From Streptococcus sp. VT 162 (GTDB taxonomy: Bacteria > Bacillota > Bacilli > Lactobacillales > Streptococcaceae), in contig CP007628.2 in NCBI GenBank assembly GCA_000688775.2, positions 1,054,001 through 1,118,000 on the forward strand: a stretch of 64,000 bases of DNA, given 5' to 3'. The notes under the pieces were generated by a model. It was not told where the DNA came from. It saw only the letters and a list, made by a program, of their open reading frames with translations, and did not search any database. Both the position numbers and the translations under genes were made by a program. Of this stretch, positions 23,131-33,798 are shown piece by piece. How positions within the stretch are numbered: the stretch's first letter is position 1; the number at the start of each line of letters is the position of its first letter.

Positions 23131-24238
23131 AATTTGATTCTGTTTTTTCCAGTTCCTTAGCTTCTTTATGGTTTTCATATAATTTCGCTAGGAACTTAGT
23201 AATTTCTTTAAAAATAGAGTAAGTAGGTACTGCTACGACCATCCCTATGACACCGTAGATATTACTTGACAGTAAAAGGAGCACCAAAATCGTAATCGGA
23301 TGCACTTTCATAACCCCTCCAACGATACGTGGATAGAGAACATTTCCGTCAATCTGCTGAATAATGAGCATATAAGCAACCGCAATCAACATACGATGAG
23401 GATCTGTGAACACATTGGCAATCACCATTGGAATCAAGCCAATACTTGGACCAACATAAGGAATCAAATTTGCGATTCCAGAAAAAATAGCAAAAACTAG
23501 GGCGTACTTTAATCCGATAACGCTATAGCCAATATAGGCTAAACATCCAATAATAACCGCATCAATCGCAATTCCACTGATATAGCGCGCTATGGTTGTA
23601 TTGAGATTGGTTAAAAGGCTAGAAAGATTCAATTTGTCATGTTTTAAGATGGTACGTTCCAACATTGGTAGCAACTTATGACCATCCAACAAGAAATAAA
23701 TCAAGAATACAGGGGTCATAATGAGGATTAGAACTGTACTAAACAAGGCTGAAAGAACGCTTCCTAAACTATTGCTGACGCTATTCAGGATATTCTGGAG
23801 GATATCCACATAGGAGAGATTAAGTTGTTGAATTGTTTGTTGAATATCAATATTTTGGAAGACTGGATTCATGGACAAATCGATGATCAAATCTTGTAGT
23901 CTACTATAGATGTTTTGACTAGAAATAATCAAGCTGGTCAACTGATTAATCAAAATCGGCAAGAGATAAACGACCCCTACAACGATAGCACCAATCAAGG
24001 CACAAAGAGTGACCAAGACACCAATTAGACGATTGATCTTACATCTCTTTTCTAAGAAAGTAACGACTGGATTTGTAATGTAGTAAAAAAATCCACCAAG
24101 CAAAAATGGAATCATGATGGTATTCACAACTGTCACGAAGGGAGTAATGATGGCTCCCATTTCTCTCCAAAGATAGAAAATCAGTGTTAATAATAAAATT
24201 TCAGCTGTCCAAAAAAATAATTTGTTTCTACGGAACAT
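23129..24238 (-). CDS. AI-2E family (UPF0118/PerM) transporter-like membrane protein
   Basis: A 369-residue protein with about eight membrane helices. Two at the N terminus are followed by a soluble-looking stretch (about 95-160) and a C-terminal bundle. The conserved family block is seen in GIANLIPYVGPSIGLIPMV and PRIVGGVMKVHPITILVLLL. The family includes TqsA (AI-2 export) and Na+/H+ antiporter-like members, so the substrate is unknown. It is a single gene with its own terminator, divergent from dacA. Confidence 0.88.
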   Translation of the reverse strand: MFRRNKLFFWTAEILLLTLIFYLWREMGAIITPFVTVVNTIMIPFLLGGFFYYITNPVVTFLEKRCKINRLIGVLVTLCALIGAIVVGVVYLLPILINQLTSLIISSQNIYSRLQDLIIDLSMNPVFQNIDIQQTIQQLNLSYVDILQNILNSVSNSLGSVLSALFSTVLILIMTPVFLIYFLLDGHKLLPMLERTILKHDKLNLSSLLTNLNTTIARYISGIAIDAVIIGCLAYIGYSVIGLKYALVFAIFSGIANLIPYVGPSIGLIPMVIANVFTDPHRMLIAVAYMLIIQQIDGNVLYPRIVGGVMKVHPITILVLLLLSSNIYGVIGMVVAVPTYSIFKEITKFLAKLYENHKEAKELEKTESN

Positions 24239-24324
24239 AGGTATCCTCCTTCTCTCTATTTTACCACATTTCTGAAAAAGATAAGATGGCTTTAGTAAAA
24301 AAGCGAGAATATTTTTTTTCTTTA

Positions 24325-24333
24325 TGATAAAAT
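24325..24333 (+). promoter_or_regulatory. Extended -10 promoter next to dacA start
   Basis: TGATAAAAT (24325-24333) ends only 9 bases before the dacA ATG at 24343. No ribosome site is seen between, so transcription would begin at or a few bases before the start codon. Confidence 0.5.
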
Positions 24334-24342
24334 AAAGCTAAT

Positions 24343-25584
24343 ATGAAAAAAATAATTTTATCTTTTATGACACTGTTAGTTTTTGGAACAGCTTCTACTG
24401 TTTCTGCTCAGGAGTTTGATGTTGCTGCTAAACATGCCATTGCTGTCGAGGCTACAACTGGAAAAATCCTCTATGAGAAAGATGCGAATCAGCCTGTAGA
24501 AATTGCTTCTATTACGAAACTGGTTACAGTTTATTTGGTCTATGAAGCTCTGGAACAAGGAACTATTAGCCTGTCAACACCTGTTGATATTTCGGACTAT
24601 CCTTACAAACTTACAACTAATTCTGAGGCGAGTAACGTCCCTATGGAAGCTCGAAATTATACTGTTGAACAACTATTAGAGGCTACAATGGTATCCAGCG
24701 CGAACAGTGCTGCGATTGCACTAGCAGAAAAGATTGCTGGTTCTGAGAAAGACTTTGTAGACAAGATGAGGGCTAAACTTCTTGAATGGGGAATTCAAGA
24801 TGCAACTATTGTAAACACAACTGGTTTAAATAATGAGACCCTTGGCGATAATATCTATCCTGGTTCAAAGAAAGACGATGAAAACAAGTTGAGTGCCTAC
24901 GATGTTGCAATCGTCGCTCGTAACCTCATCCGAGATTATCCGCAGGTTTTGGAAATCACCAAAAAGCCTACTTCTACCTTTGCAGGACTTGAAATCCACT
25001 CAACTAACTCTATGTTGGAGGGAATGCCAGCCTACCGAGGAGGAATTGACGGTTTAAAGACAGGAACAACTGATAAGGCAGGAGCTTCTTTCGTTGGAAC
25101 CACTGTCGAAAAAGGGATGCGTATCATTACAGTTGTTTTAAATGCAGATCAACAAGATACCAACCCTTATGCACGGTTTACTGCAACTTCTGCACTTTTA
25201 GATTATATTTCTGCAAACTTTGCCTTAAAAACTGTTGTTCAGAAAGGTGAAGCATACAATGATAGTAAAGTAACAGTTCTGGATGGTAAAGAAGATAATG
25301 TGAGAGCTGTCGCTAAGTCAGACATTTCCATCGTCCAACGCATCGGAAGCGGTACTACACCAACTCTCCAATTCACACCAAAATCAACATCAGAAATGGC
25401 TCCATTGGAAGAAGGCAAGGTTGTTGGTACTCTGACCTATGATGATCAGGATTTGGTCGGGCAGGGCTATCTCACTTCCGACAAACCATCTTTTGAAATG
25501 GTTTCTGAAAAGAAAGTTGAAAAAGCCTTCTTTTTGAAGGTTTGGTGGAATCAATTTATCCGCTTTATCAATGAAAAACTATAA
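24343..25584 (+). CDS. dacA: D-alanyl-D-alanine carboxypeptidase PBP3
   Basis: A 413-residue class C penicillin-binding protein that trims the terminal D-Ala of peptidoglycan stems. A signal peptide (about 1-22, ending VSAQ) leads to the active site: Ser56 and Lys59 in SITK, SAN at 119-121 and KTGTTD near residue 239. The C-terminal domain (about 280-390) precedes an amphipathic membrane-anchoring end (FFLKVWWNQFIRFINEKL). The active serine number matches pneumococcal PBP3 as I remember it. There is no Shine-Dalgarno sequence at the start, and a -10 element abuts it. Confidence 0.96.
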   Translation: MKKIILSFMTLLVFGTASTVSAQEFDVAAKHAIAVEATTGKILYEKDANQPVEIASITKLVTVYLVYEALEQGTISLSTPVDISDYPYKLTTNSEASNVPMEARNYTVEQLLEATMVSSANSAAIALAEKIAGSEKDFVDKMRAKLLEWGIQDATIVNTTGLNNETLGDNIYPGSKKDDENKLSAYDVAIVARNLIRDYPQVLEITKKPTSTFAGLEIHSTNSMLEGMPAYRGGIDGLKTGTTDKAGASFVGTTVEKGMRIITVVLNADQQDTNPYARFTATSALLDYISANFALKTVVQKGEAYNDSKVTVLDGKEDNVRAVAKSDISIVQRIGSGTTPTLQFTPKSTSEMAPLEEGKVVGTLTYDDQDLVGQGYLTSDKPSFEMVSEKKVEKAFFLKVWWNQFIRFINEKL

Positions 25585-25611
25585 AAAAATCGCGAACAAT
25601 CGCGATTTTTT
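25584..25611. terminator. Bidirectional terminator between dacA and etrx2
   Basis: AAAAAATCGCG (25584-25594) pairs with CGCGATTTTTT (25601-25611) around a 6-base loop. It serves both convergent genes. Confidence 0.9.
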
Positions 25612-25613
25612 CT

Positions 25614-26159
25614 TTATTTCATTTCTTTAAAAGCCGCTTCTGCATCAGCGTTGCTAATAGCACCAAATTGGATTTTTCCGATTTTACCCTGACTGTCAAT
25701 CAAGTATTCCGTTGGAATACTACGAATTTGGTAGGCTTGGAAGGTAGTTGCTTGCGTATCATATAGAACTGGAATATCCTTGTATCCTTGTTCTTGATAC
25801 CATTTTGGAAAGTCTTGAACTGTTTTTTCACCTTGTAGACCAGGTGCAATGACACTCAAGATTTCAAAGTCTCGATCTTGTTTGGCAGCTAGTTCCATCA
25901 ACTCAGGCATGCTTTTTTTGCATGGTCCACACCAAGAAGCCCAGAATTTCAAATAAACCTTTTTCCCTTTATAGTCTGATAACTTCACTTCTTTGCCATC
26001 CATAGACTGCAAGGTGAAGTCTGGAGCATCCTTACCGACTGCGATTTGTTGTACAGCAGGCTGTTTGGGACTGCTTGTCTGTTTGGTTTCTTTTTCACCA
26101 CAAGCAATCAACAAGAATAGAGACATGAGGCTCAATCCAGCAAAAATAACTTTTTTCAT
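25614..26159 (-). CDS. etrx2: Extracellular thioredoxin-like lipoprotein (Etrx2/TlpA type)
   Basis: A 181-residue lipoprotein with lipobox LIAC (Cys20) and a TlpA/ResA thioredoxin fold. The redox site is Cys77 and Cys80 in FWASWCGPCKK. The cis-Pro region is RSIPTEYLID. It lies 12 bases downstream of ccdA on the same strand, matching the pneumococcal Etrx2-CcdA2 pair, in which CcdA passes electrons across the membrane to the thioredoxin and on to methionine sulfoxide reductase. No msrAB gene is adjacent here. The partner and the paralog number are inferred. Confidence 0.88.
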   Translation of the reverse strand: MKKVIFAGLSLMSLFLLIACGEKETKQTSSPKQPAVQQIAVGKDAPDFTLQSMDGKEVKLSDYKGKKVYLKFWASWCGPCKKSMPELMELAAKQDRDFEILSVIAPGLQGEKTVQDFPKWYQEQGYKDIPVLYDTQATTFQAYQIRSIPTEYLIDSQGKIGKIQFGAISNADAEAAFKEMK

Positions 26160-26171
26160 TTTCTTCTCCTT

Positions 26172-26879
26172 TTATCCAAGAATTCCTGACAAGGCATTTA
26201 ACTGCCCTAGCATTAATAATAATCCCATCAAAATAATCAAAGCTCCCCCGATTTTTTTTAGTAGGATCATATGGGGTTTTAATTTACTAAAATAGGGCAT
26301 AATCCAGCCCGAAGCCAAGGCCAAAACAATGAAAGGAAGGGCCATTCCCAATGTGTATACTAATGTTAACACGGCTCCTTGCCAAGCACCATTGCCACCT
26401 GAAGCTGCTAGGGCCAAGACTGAGCTTAAAACGGGTCCGATACAAGGGGTCCAACCAAAACTAAAGGTTATCCCAAGTAAAAAGGCTGACAGATAGTGAC
26501 TAGACTTGGATTGTTTGAAGGTGACTGTCTTTTGAACCTCCAGTTTATTGAAATGCAAGATTTCCATCTGGTGAAGTCCTAAAAGAATAATGACTATTCC
26601 CATAGCATAACGAAACCAGTCTGCATAGAGCATGTACCCTAGGAATCCAGCTCCAAATCCTAAAATAAAGAAAATGAGGGAGATTCCTGCAATAAAGCAC
26701 AAGGTCCGAATTAAGCCCGACCATGCAACATCTCTTCCAAAAAAGCGAAAGCTTTTCGAATTTCCCTGATCATCCAGTAAAATACCAGCATAGACAGGTA
26801 GCAAAGGAAAGATGCAGGGTGAAAAGAAGGACAGGATACCTGCTAAAAAAACAGATACTAGAAATATAATCGACTCCAA
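26172..26879 (-). CDS. ccdA: Cytochrome c biogenesis/thiol transporter CcdA
   Basis: A 235-residue membrane protein with six helices. Conserved cysteines are in FFSPCIFPLLPVY and FGWTPCIGPVLSS, the pair that shuttles electrons from cytoplasmic thioredoxin outward. The length fits the short CcdA/DsbD-beta family. It is co-directional with and 12 bases from etrx2. Streptococci lack cytochrome c, so the role is extracellular thiol repair. Confidence 0.93.
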   Translation of the reverse strand: MESIIFLVSVFLAGILSFFSPCIFPLLPVYAGILLDDQGNSKSFRFFGRDVAWSGLIRTLCFIAGISLIFFILGFGAGFLGYMLYADWFRYAMGIVIILLGLHQMEILHFNKLEVQKTVTFKQSKSSHYLSAFLLGITFSFGWTPCIGPVLSSVLALAASGGNGAWQGAVLTLVYTLGMALPFIVLALASGWIMPYFSKLKPHMILLKKIGGALIILMGLLLMLGQLNALSGILG

Positions 26880-26979
26880 CGAATTACCTACTTTCTCAAA
26901 ATTCTAATCCTATTTTACTACAAAAGGATAAATTTGTAAGAAGTCTGCTACGCTTATTTATTTTGACTAAAGTTGACAC

Positions 26980-27006
26980 AAAAAAAGGAGCTAATCTCCT
27001 TTTTTT
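26980..27006. terminator. Terminator at the end of map
   Basis: AAAAAAAGGAG (26980-26990) pairs with CTCCTTTTTTT (from 26996), with T- and A-runs on both sides. It overlaps the map stop codon. Confidence 0.85.
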
Positions 27007-27865
27007 AATACGTTCCTTCTTCGCCTTGGCTAGTCAAGATAACTGGACCGTCTTTGGTAATCACGAACTGGTGTTCATATTGGCAAGACAGGCCGCCATC
27101 TATAGTCTTATGAGCCCAGCCAGTCTTCATATCTGTATCAATTTCCCAGTCACCAGTATTAATCATGGGTTCAATGGTTAGTACCATTCCTTCACGGAGA
27201 CGGAGTCCACGGCCTGCAATACCGTAGTTAGGAACCATTGGCTCTTCATGCATTGTTGGACCAACACCATGACCAACCAAATCACGAACGACACCATAAC
27301 CGCGACTTTCAGCGTATTCTTGAATGGCTGCACCGATATCACCGATACGATTGCCAACAACTGCTTGCTCAATTCCTTTATACATAGCTTCCTTGGTCAC
27401 GTCCATCAGGTTTTTCACTTCTTCAGACGGTGTACCAACCGCATAAGCCCAACATGAGTCTGCTAAACCACCAGTATAACTTTGGGTGTATTTTTTCATT
27501 TGCTCAACATTGTTGAAGTTGAGTTTAGATACATTAAGGTCGGATTTGGCAATCGGACCACCCAGTACCATGTCAACCTTGAGCAAATCGCCATCTTTCA
27601 AGATGTAATGACGTGGAAAAGCATGAGCTACTTCGTCGTTGAGAGAGCAACAAGTGGCATAGGGGTAATCCATGACTGCACCATCTACTCCAATCTGTAA
27701 AGGAAGGAAATTCTCCTCTTTACAACGTCGACGAACGTACTCTTCAACTTCCCACATATCTACGCCCGGCTTAATCAAATCACGTAAGCCGATATGGATA
27801 CTTGCTAGGAAATCACCAGCCTTGTCCATGGCTTCGATTTCACGTGCTGATTTTAAAGTTATCAT
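27005..27865 (-). CDS. map: Methionine aminopeptidase, type I
   Basis: A 286-residue metalloprotease that removes the initiator Met. Metal ligands are visible in KVDMVLGGP (Asp), the DLNVSK region (Asp), GHGVGPTMHEEP (His), LTIEPM (Glu) and CQYEHQFVI (Glu). The extra length over the 250-residue E. coli enzyme is an insertion near residues 110-150 typical of streptococcal Map. It is 15 bases downstream of spxR in a minus-strand cluster. Confidence 0.96.
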   Translation of the reverse strand: MITLKSAREIEAMDKAGDFLASIHIGLRDLIKPGVDMWEVEEYVRRRCKEENFLPLQIGVDGAVMDYPYATCCSLNDEVAHAFPRHYILKDGDLLKVDMVLGGPIAKSDLNVSKLNFNNVEQMKKYTQSYTGGLADSCWAYAVGTPSEEVKNLMDVTKEAMYKGIEQAVVGNRIGDIGAAIQEYAESRGYGVVRDLVGHGVGPTMHEEPMVPNYGIAGRGLRLREGMVLTIEPMINTGDWEIDTDMKTGWAHKTIDGGLSCQYEHQFVITKDGPVILTSQGEEGTY

Positions 27866-27880
27866 TTTTTCTCCTAGATT

Positions 27881-29158
27881 CTAATTAATTTTAACCGTAA
27901 CATTTGCTTTTGAAACAATCTGATGACCATGATAAATATCATAATCAATAATAGCTGAACGTCTCGTGTGGTGAATAATCCGAGCCTGAATCCGCAGAGT
28001 ATCATCTATCTGCACAGCCTGCAAGAAATAAATCAGCATCTGCTCTATGATAAGATTGCGCCCGCTATTGACAACAAGGTCTTGGGTCATGTGATTGAGG
28101 ATTTCAGCCAAGACTCCATTAGCAAGGACCCCATTTTTCTCCAACATGAAAGGCTCAACAGTAATGACGACCTCATCATGATGATAAGAGAGTTTTTGCC
28201 CGATTTGCTCGGAGAAAGTCGGCAAAGCTGAAACTTGGGAACGACTCATCTTTTCCATGACATCTCGTCGTGTTACGACACCGAGTAAGGTTTGGTTACT
28301 TCTGACAACGGGAACCATCTCAAAGTCTTCTGCAATCATCCGTTGACTGACATTGGCAATATTGGTCGCTAAACCTGTTACGAAGATACTTCGTGTCATC
28401 ACCTTGTCAATCGTTGTACTGGGAGACTTGTCTCCTGCGTCACGCATGGTAACAACTCCAACAACCACTTGGTGTTGGTTAATGACTGGGAAACGACTAC
28501 TTCTGTTCTTACGGACCAAGTCTAGATAATCTTTGACCGTATCCGTTTCTCTCAAAAAACCATACTCATGACTGGGACGATAGAGCTTTTCGACTGTCAG
28601 AATATCGGTTTTGATTTGAACATTTGAGAGGGCTTTGTTAATCATGGTCGCTACTGTAAAAGTGTCATGTTTACTTCTTAGAACTGGAATCCCTTTTTTA
28701 TTAGCCAACTCAAGAACATCGTCCTGCACATGAAAACCACCTGTTACAAGGACTGCATTTTCATTTTCCAAGGCTAAAAGTTGAATGCGAGTGCGGTCTC
28801 CTACGATCAAAAGACCACCATCATGGAGATAGGACAGGATATTTTGCTCTGTCATAGCTCCAATGGAGAATTTGCTAAACTCTCTCTCCAACCCTTCCTG
28901 ACCAGCTAGAACTTCAGATGAGGTGACCTCAGCGATTTCAGCATAGGTAAGCCGCTCAATAGCCACTTTCTGGGACTTGACTCGTATGGTTCCACTACGT
29001 GGCCGAGTTTCAACAATTCCACGATTTTCAGCTTCTTTGATAGCTCGGTAGGCTGTTCCGTCACTAACACCTAGGTGATTTGAAATACTACGAACACTAA
29101 CTCTCTTCCCAATTGGTAACTCTTCCAGATAAGACAAAATTTCCTGGTGTTTACTCAT
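27881..29158 (-). CDS. spxR: CBS-HotDog regulator SpxR (YtoI-like)
   Basis: A 425-residue multidomain protein. The order is a winged helix-turn-helix (1-60, ISNHLGVSDGTAYRAIKEAE), a DRTGG domain (about 70-185), two CBS motifs (about 190-310, with VVGVVTMRDAGD and LLGVVTRRDVME) and a C-terminal HotDog thioesterase-like domain (about 325-425). This layout is that of B. subtilis YtoI and pneumococcal SpxR, a positive regulator of pyruvate oxidase spxB. CBS domains suggest adenine nucleotide sensing and the HotDog domain an acyl-CoA ligand. The start overlaps the acetyltransferase gene by 8 bases. Confidence 0.85.
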   Translation of the reverse strand: MSKHQEILSYLEELPIGKRVSVRSISNHLGVSDGTAYRAIKEAENRGIVETRPRSGTIRVKSQKVAIERLTYAEIAEVTSSEVLAGQEGLEREFSKFSIGAMTEQNILSYLHDGGLLIVGDRTRIQLLALENENAVLVTGGFHVQDDVLELANKKGIPVLRSKHDTFTVATMINKALSNVQIKTDILTVEKLYRPSHEYGFLRETDTVKDYLDLVRKNRSSRFPVINQHQVVVGVVTMRDAGDKSPSTTIDKVMTRSIFVTGLATNIANVSQRMIAEDFEMVPVVRSNQTLLGVVTRRDVMEKMSRSQVSALPTFSEQIGQKLSYHHDEVVITVEPFMLEKNGVLANGVLAEILNHMTQDLVVNSGRNLIIEQMLIYFLQAVQIDDTLRIQARIIHHTRRSAIIDYDIYHGHQIVSKANVTVKIN

Positions 29159-29702
29159 TGAACTCTCCTTTTACGTAACGAAATTCAAGATAGTCCCTCA
29201 TTTTTCGTGTATAGCGATCGCTCCCCTTAAACTGTCGTACGAGGCTAAAGCCCGATTTTAAGGCTACTTTTTGGCTAGCTTGATTCTCCAGATGAGTGAT
29301 GATGGATAATTGTTTTAAACCAAATTCTTCAAAAGAAAGGTGACAGAGTTTGCTAACAGCCTCTGTCATAAAACCTTGCGACCAAGCATCTTTTTTTAAG
29401 AAATAACCAATTTCTGCTTCTTTTTTGATTTCATCGATTTTTTCAAATTTAATGGAGCCAATCATTTCCTGATTTCCTTGGAGACAAATTGCCCAAACAC
29501 CTAGAGGAGCCTTCATAAAATAGTTAGCAAGTGCGTACTGACTTTCTTCCAAATTTGCTTGACTGGGAAAAATAAACTGCAAATTCTCAGGGTTTGAAGC
29601 AATCTCGAAAAACGCTTGACTGTCACTAAAAAAGAAAGGACGCAAATACAAGCGCTCCGTTTCAAAAAAAGAAAACATTGCTAATTTGGTCCAAATATTC
29701 AT
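29151..29702 (-). CDS. GNAT acetyltransferase, RimJ/RimL-like
   Basis: A 183-residue N-acetyltransferase. The N-terminal ETERLYLRPFFFSDS is the RimJ/RimL start, and EIGYFLKKDAWSQGFMTEAV is the acetyl-CoA binding motif A region, followed by NQASQKVALKSGF. A GTG six bases upstream is in frame, but GAGGTGATT places the ribosome at the ATG at 29702. It lies 15 bases downstream of murZ and overlaps spxR by 8 bases. The substrate (ribosomal protein, small amine or other) is not evident. Confidence 0.85.
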   Translation of the reverse strand: MNIWTKLAMFSFFETERLYLRPFFFSDSQAFFEIASNPENLQFIFPSQANLEESQYALANYFMKAPLGVWAICLQGNQEMIGSIKFEKIDEIKKEAEIGYFLKKDAWSQGFMTEAVSKLCHLSFEEFGLKQLSIITHLENQASQKVALKSGFSLVRQFKGSDRYTRKMRDYLEFRYVKGEFNE

Positions 29703-29717
29703 AATCACCTCAACGGC

Positions 29718-30977
29718 TTAGTCTTCAACGAGTGTAATATCCGCTCCAAGACTACGCAATTTTTCAATAATATCTGAGTAGCCACGAAGGATAAACTCAA
29801 TATTCGTAATTTCAGTCTGGCCCTGAGCCATCAAACCAGCGATGACAAGTGCAGCACCAGCTCGCAAGTCTGTAGCTTTTACACTTGCCCCGTGTAACTT
29901 ACGACCACCGTTGTAAATAATGTGATCGTTTGTAGTCGTAATATCCGCATCCATTTTTGCTAACTCAAAGACATGATTAACACGTTTCTCATAAATCGTA
30001 TCAATAATAGTTCCACGACCTTGGGCAGTTAGTAAAAGTGGCGTGATAGGCTGTTGCAAATCGGTTGCGAACCCTGGATAGGGAGCTGTTTTGATATTGA
30101 TGGCCTTCAAATCAGACTGTTCTTCAACGAAGATACTGTCTTCTGAGACCGTCATACGAACGCCCATTTCCTCTAGTTTGGCGATAAAGCCTTCTAAATG
30201 TTCATAGAGAACGTTGTTAATGCGAATTCCTTTTCCTACCGCCGCAGCAAGTGAAATATAGGTTCCAGCTTCGATACGGTCTGGAATAACCTGATGACGC
30301 GTTCCATGAAGTTTCTCGACACCATCAATAATGATAATATCAGTTCCTGCACCACGAATATGGGCCCCCATGTTGTTCAAAAGGGTAGCAACATCGATAA
30401 TTTCCGGTTCACGAGCCGCATTTTCAATGACAGTACGCCCCTTAGCTTTAACCGCAGCAATCATCGTGTTAATCGTTGCTCCAACGCTGACGGTATCCAT
30501 GTAAATACTTGCGCCATGAAGCCCCTTACCTTGGGCAGATAAATTCATATTATCTCCCTCATAGCTGACCTTAGCACCCATGGCTTCAAAGGCTTTTAAG
30601 TGAAGGTCAATCGGACGAGGTCCCAGATCACATCCACCAGGAAGTCCAACTGTAGCTTCACCAAAGCGACCTAAAAGACTTCCGTAGAAATAATAAGAAG
30701 CACGCAAGCTATTAATCTTGCCATAAGGCATAGGAATGTTTTGAACACCTCTTGGATCAATCTCCAAGACATCATCATAACGCTTAACAGTCGCCCCCAT
30801 AATCTCCATAATTTCGACAAGACTAGCAACGTCTGAAATATCTGGAACACAATCTAAAGTGACAATATCATCTGATAAGATAATAGCTGGAATAAGCGCT
30901 ACAACACTATTTTTAGCACCACTAATGGTGATCTCACCTTGCAATGGACGTCCACCATTGATGACAATTTTTCTCAT
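29718..30977 (-). CDS. murZ: UDP-GlcNAc 1-carboxyvinyltransferase (MurZ)
   Basis: A 419-residue enolpyruvyl transferase for the first committed step of peptidoglycan synthesis. The active Cys116 lies in [17 protein letters not shown], and Lys22/Asn23 are in GAKNSVVAL. Streptococci have two paralogs. This one sits with the acetyltransferase, spxR and map, as does the pneumococcal MurZ that I remember. Cys116 makes it fosfomycin-sensitive by family. It heads the four-gene minus-strand group. A TATAAT-type element lies upstream near 31021. Confidence 0.93.
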   Translation of the reverse strand: MRKIVINGGRPLQGEITISGAKNSVVALIPAIILSDDIVTLDCVPDISDVASLVEIMEIMGATVKRYDDVLEIDPRGVQNIPMPYGKINSLRASYYFYGSLLGRFGEATVGLPGGCDLGPRPIDLHLKAFEAMGAKVSYEGDNMNLSAQGKGLHGASIYMDTVSVGATINTMIAAVKAKGRTVIENAAREPEIIDVATLLNNMGAHIRGAGTDIIIIDGVEKLHGTRHQVIPDRIEAGTYISLAAAVGKGIRINNVLYEHLEGFIAKLEEMGVRMTVSEDSIFVEEQSDLKAINIKTAPYPGFATDLQQPITPLLLTAQGRGTIIDTIYEKRVNHVFELAKMDADITTTNDHIIYNGGRKLHGASVKATDLRAGAALVIAGLMAQGQTEITNIEFILRGYSDIIEKLRSLGADITLVED

Positions 30978-31082
30978 GTTTTACTCTTTCAAAATTTACT
31001 AAAAAGGTCTTTTCGTTCTATTATACCATAATTTTCAGTTTTTTCCCATTCCTATTTACTAAATACCATCTCATTTTGATAA

Positions 31083-31125
31083 AAAAAGACCTATCACTCA
31101 AGCTTTTCAGCCTGAAATGATAGGT
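31083..31125 (-). terminator. Terminator of pyk
   Basis: ACCTATCA (31089-31096) pairs with TGATAGGT (31118-31125). On the minus strand the stem is followed by a run of T residues. Confidence 0.85.
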
Positions 31126-31137
31126 TTTTGTGTTAGA

Positions 31138-32643
31138 TTAGCGTACAGTGCGGATGCGCATTGTGTTTGTACGAACAGCTTCGCCAAGTGGTACACCTGC
31201 AACGATAACAATATCATCACCAGATTCTACCAAACCTTGCTCAACTGCAATTCTTTCAGCGAGATCAAACATATCATCAGTGTTTGATGGGCGATCAGTG
31301 GTTACTGGAATAACTCCCCAGTTAAGCATCAAACCACGCTCAGTCAATTCATCGAAAGTGATTGCCAAGATATCAGCATCTGGACGGTATTTAGAAATCA
31401 AACGAGCAGTGTGACCTGTCTTAGTAAGAGTAACCACCAACTTGATATTCATAGAATTTGTCGCATCCTTAACAGCTGAAGCCATAACCTCAGTCTTAGA
31501 ATTACGTGACAAGTTAACAGATGACAAGCGACCGTATTCTTTTAAAAGAGTTTGAGCATTCTTGTCAATTGTTGCCATTGTACGAACAGACTCAAGTGGA
31601 TATTTACCATTTGCAGACTCACCTGAAAGCATTGTAGCGTCGGTTCCGTCGATAACAGCGTTAAACACATCTGATACTTCTGAACGCGTTGCACGTGGTT
31701 TTTCAGTCATAGTTTCAAGCATGTTTGTTGCTGTGATAGCGACTTTACCAGCTGCATTTACTTTTGTAATAATCATTTTTTGGTAAACTGGAACCATTTC
31801 GAATGGTACTTCAATACCCATGTCACCACGGGCGATCATGATACCGTCAGCAGCTTCAATGATTTCATCCAAGTTGTCAATACCTTGTTGGTTTTCGATT
31901 TTCGCAAACAATTGAACGTGACCATTACCAGTTTCTTCACAGATTGCACGAACTTCGTTAACGTCTTTCGCAGTACGTACAAATGAAATCGCGATGAAGT
32001 TGATACCTTGTTCCAAACCGAAACGGATATCATCGTTATCACGTTCAGCAAGAGCTGGGAAAGGAATTTTAGTGTTAGGGATGTTTACACCTTTTTGTTT
32101 AGCGATAATTCCGTCGTTTTCAACTTCAACTTCAAACTCACGAGTTGCATCGTCTTTTGCAACAACGCGAAGACCCAATTTACCATCGTCAACCAATACT
32201 TGACGACCAACTTCAACATCATCGTAGATATCAAGAGCACCAGCAACGTTCAAAGCAATCACTTCACGAGTTGATTTGATTCCTTGTTTAGTTGCAACAC
32301 GGATTTTTTCACCAGTTTTGTAAGAGTACTCTTTTGCGTCACCTTCAAACAATTCTGTACGGATTTCAGGTCCTTTAGTATCAAGAAGGAAACCAACTTT
32401 TTTACCTGCAAGTTTTTCGGCAAGTTTAACAGTTGCCATACGCTCACCTTGTTCTTGGTGGTCACCGTGTGAGAAGTTGAAACGGAAAGTGTTTGCTCCT
32501 GCTTCAATCAGTTTAGCAATGTTTTTAGCTGAAGCTTCAACATCAAGTTTTTCACCCCAGTATCCGTCTTCACCGAATTTTTTACCACCACGGATTTCAA
32601 CCGCAGGACCTAAAGTTGCAACGATTTTTACACGTTTGTTCAT
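31138..32643 (-). CDS. pyk: Pyruvate kinase
   Basis: A 501-residue enzyme of the last glycolytic step, producing pyruvate and ATP. Signatures are VKIVATLGPA, the substrate-binding FAKIENQQGIDNLDEI, and the Mg-binding GDMGIEVPFE. The C-terminal allosteric domain (about 370-501) ends with GEAVRTNTMRIRTVR. Length is typical. It lies 66 bases downstream of pfkA, so the two are probably one operon, as in most lactic acid bacteria. Codon use is strongly biased toward highly expressed codons. Confidence 0.98.
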   Translation of the reverse strand: MNKRVKIVATLGPAVEIRGGKKFGEDGYWGEKLDVEASAKNIAKLIEAGANTFRFNFSHGDHQEQGERMATVKLAEKLAGKKVGFLLDTKGPEIRTELFEGDAKEYSYKTGEKIRVATKQGIKSTREVIALNVAGALDIYDDVEVGRQVLVDDGKLGLRVVAKDDATREFEVEVENDGIIAKQKGVNIPNTKIPFPALAERDNDDIRFGLEQGINFIAISFVRTAKDVNEVRAICEETGNGHVQLFAKIENQQGIDNLDEIIEAADGIMIARGDMGIEVPFEMVPVYQKMIITKVNAAGKVAITATNMLETMTEKPRATRSEVSDVFNAVIDGTDATMLSGESANGKYPLESVRTMATIDKNAQTLLKEYGRLSSVNLSRNSKTEVMASAVKDATNSMNIKLVVTLTKTGHTARLISKYRPDADILAITFDELTERGLMLNWGVIPVTTDRPSNTDDMFDLAERIAVEQGLVESGDDIVIVAGVPLGEAVRTNTMRIRTVR

Positions 32644-32709
32644 GATTTTTGTGACTCCTTTATATAATTCGACCTTTTATGGTCATGTTACCAAATTAAT
32701 GAAAGTTGA

Positions 32710-33783
<1,074 letters not shown>

Positions 33784-33798
33784 CTATTTTCCGTATTT

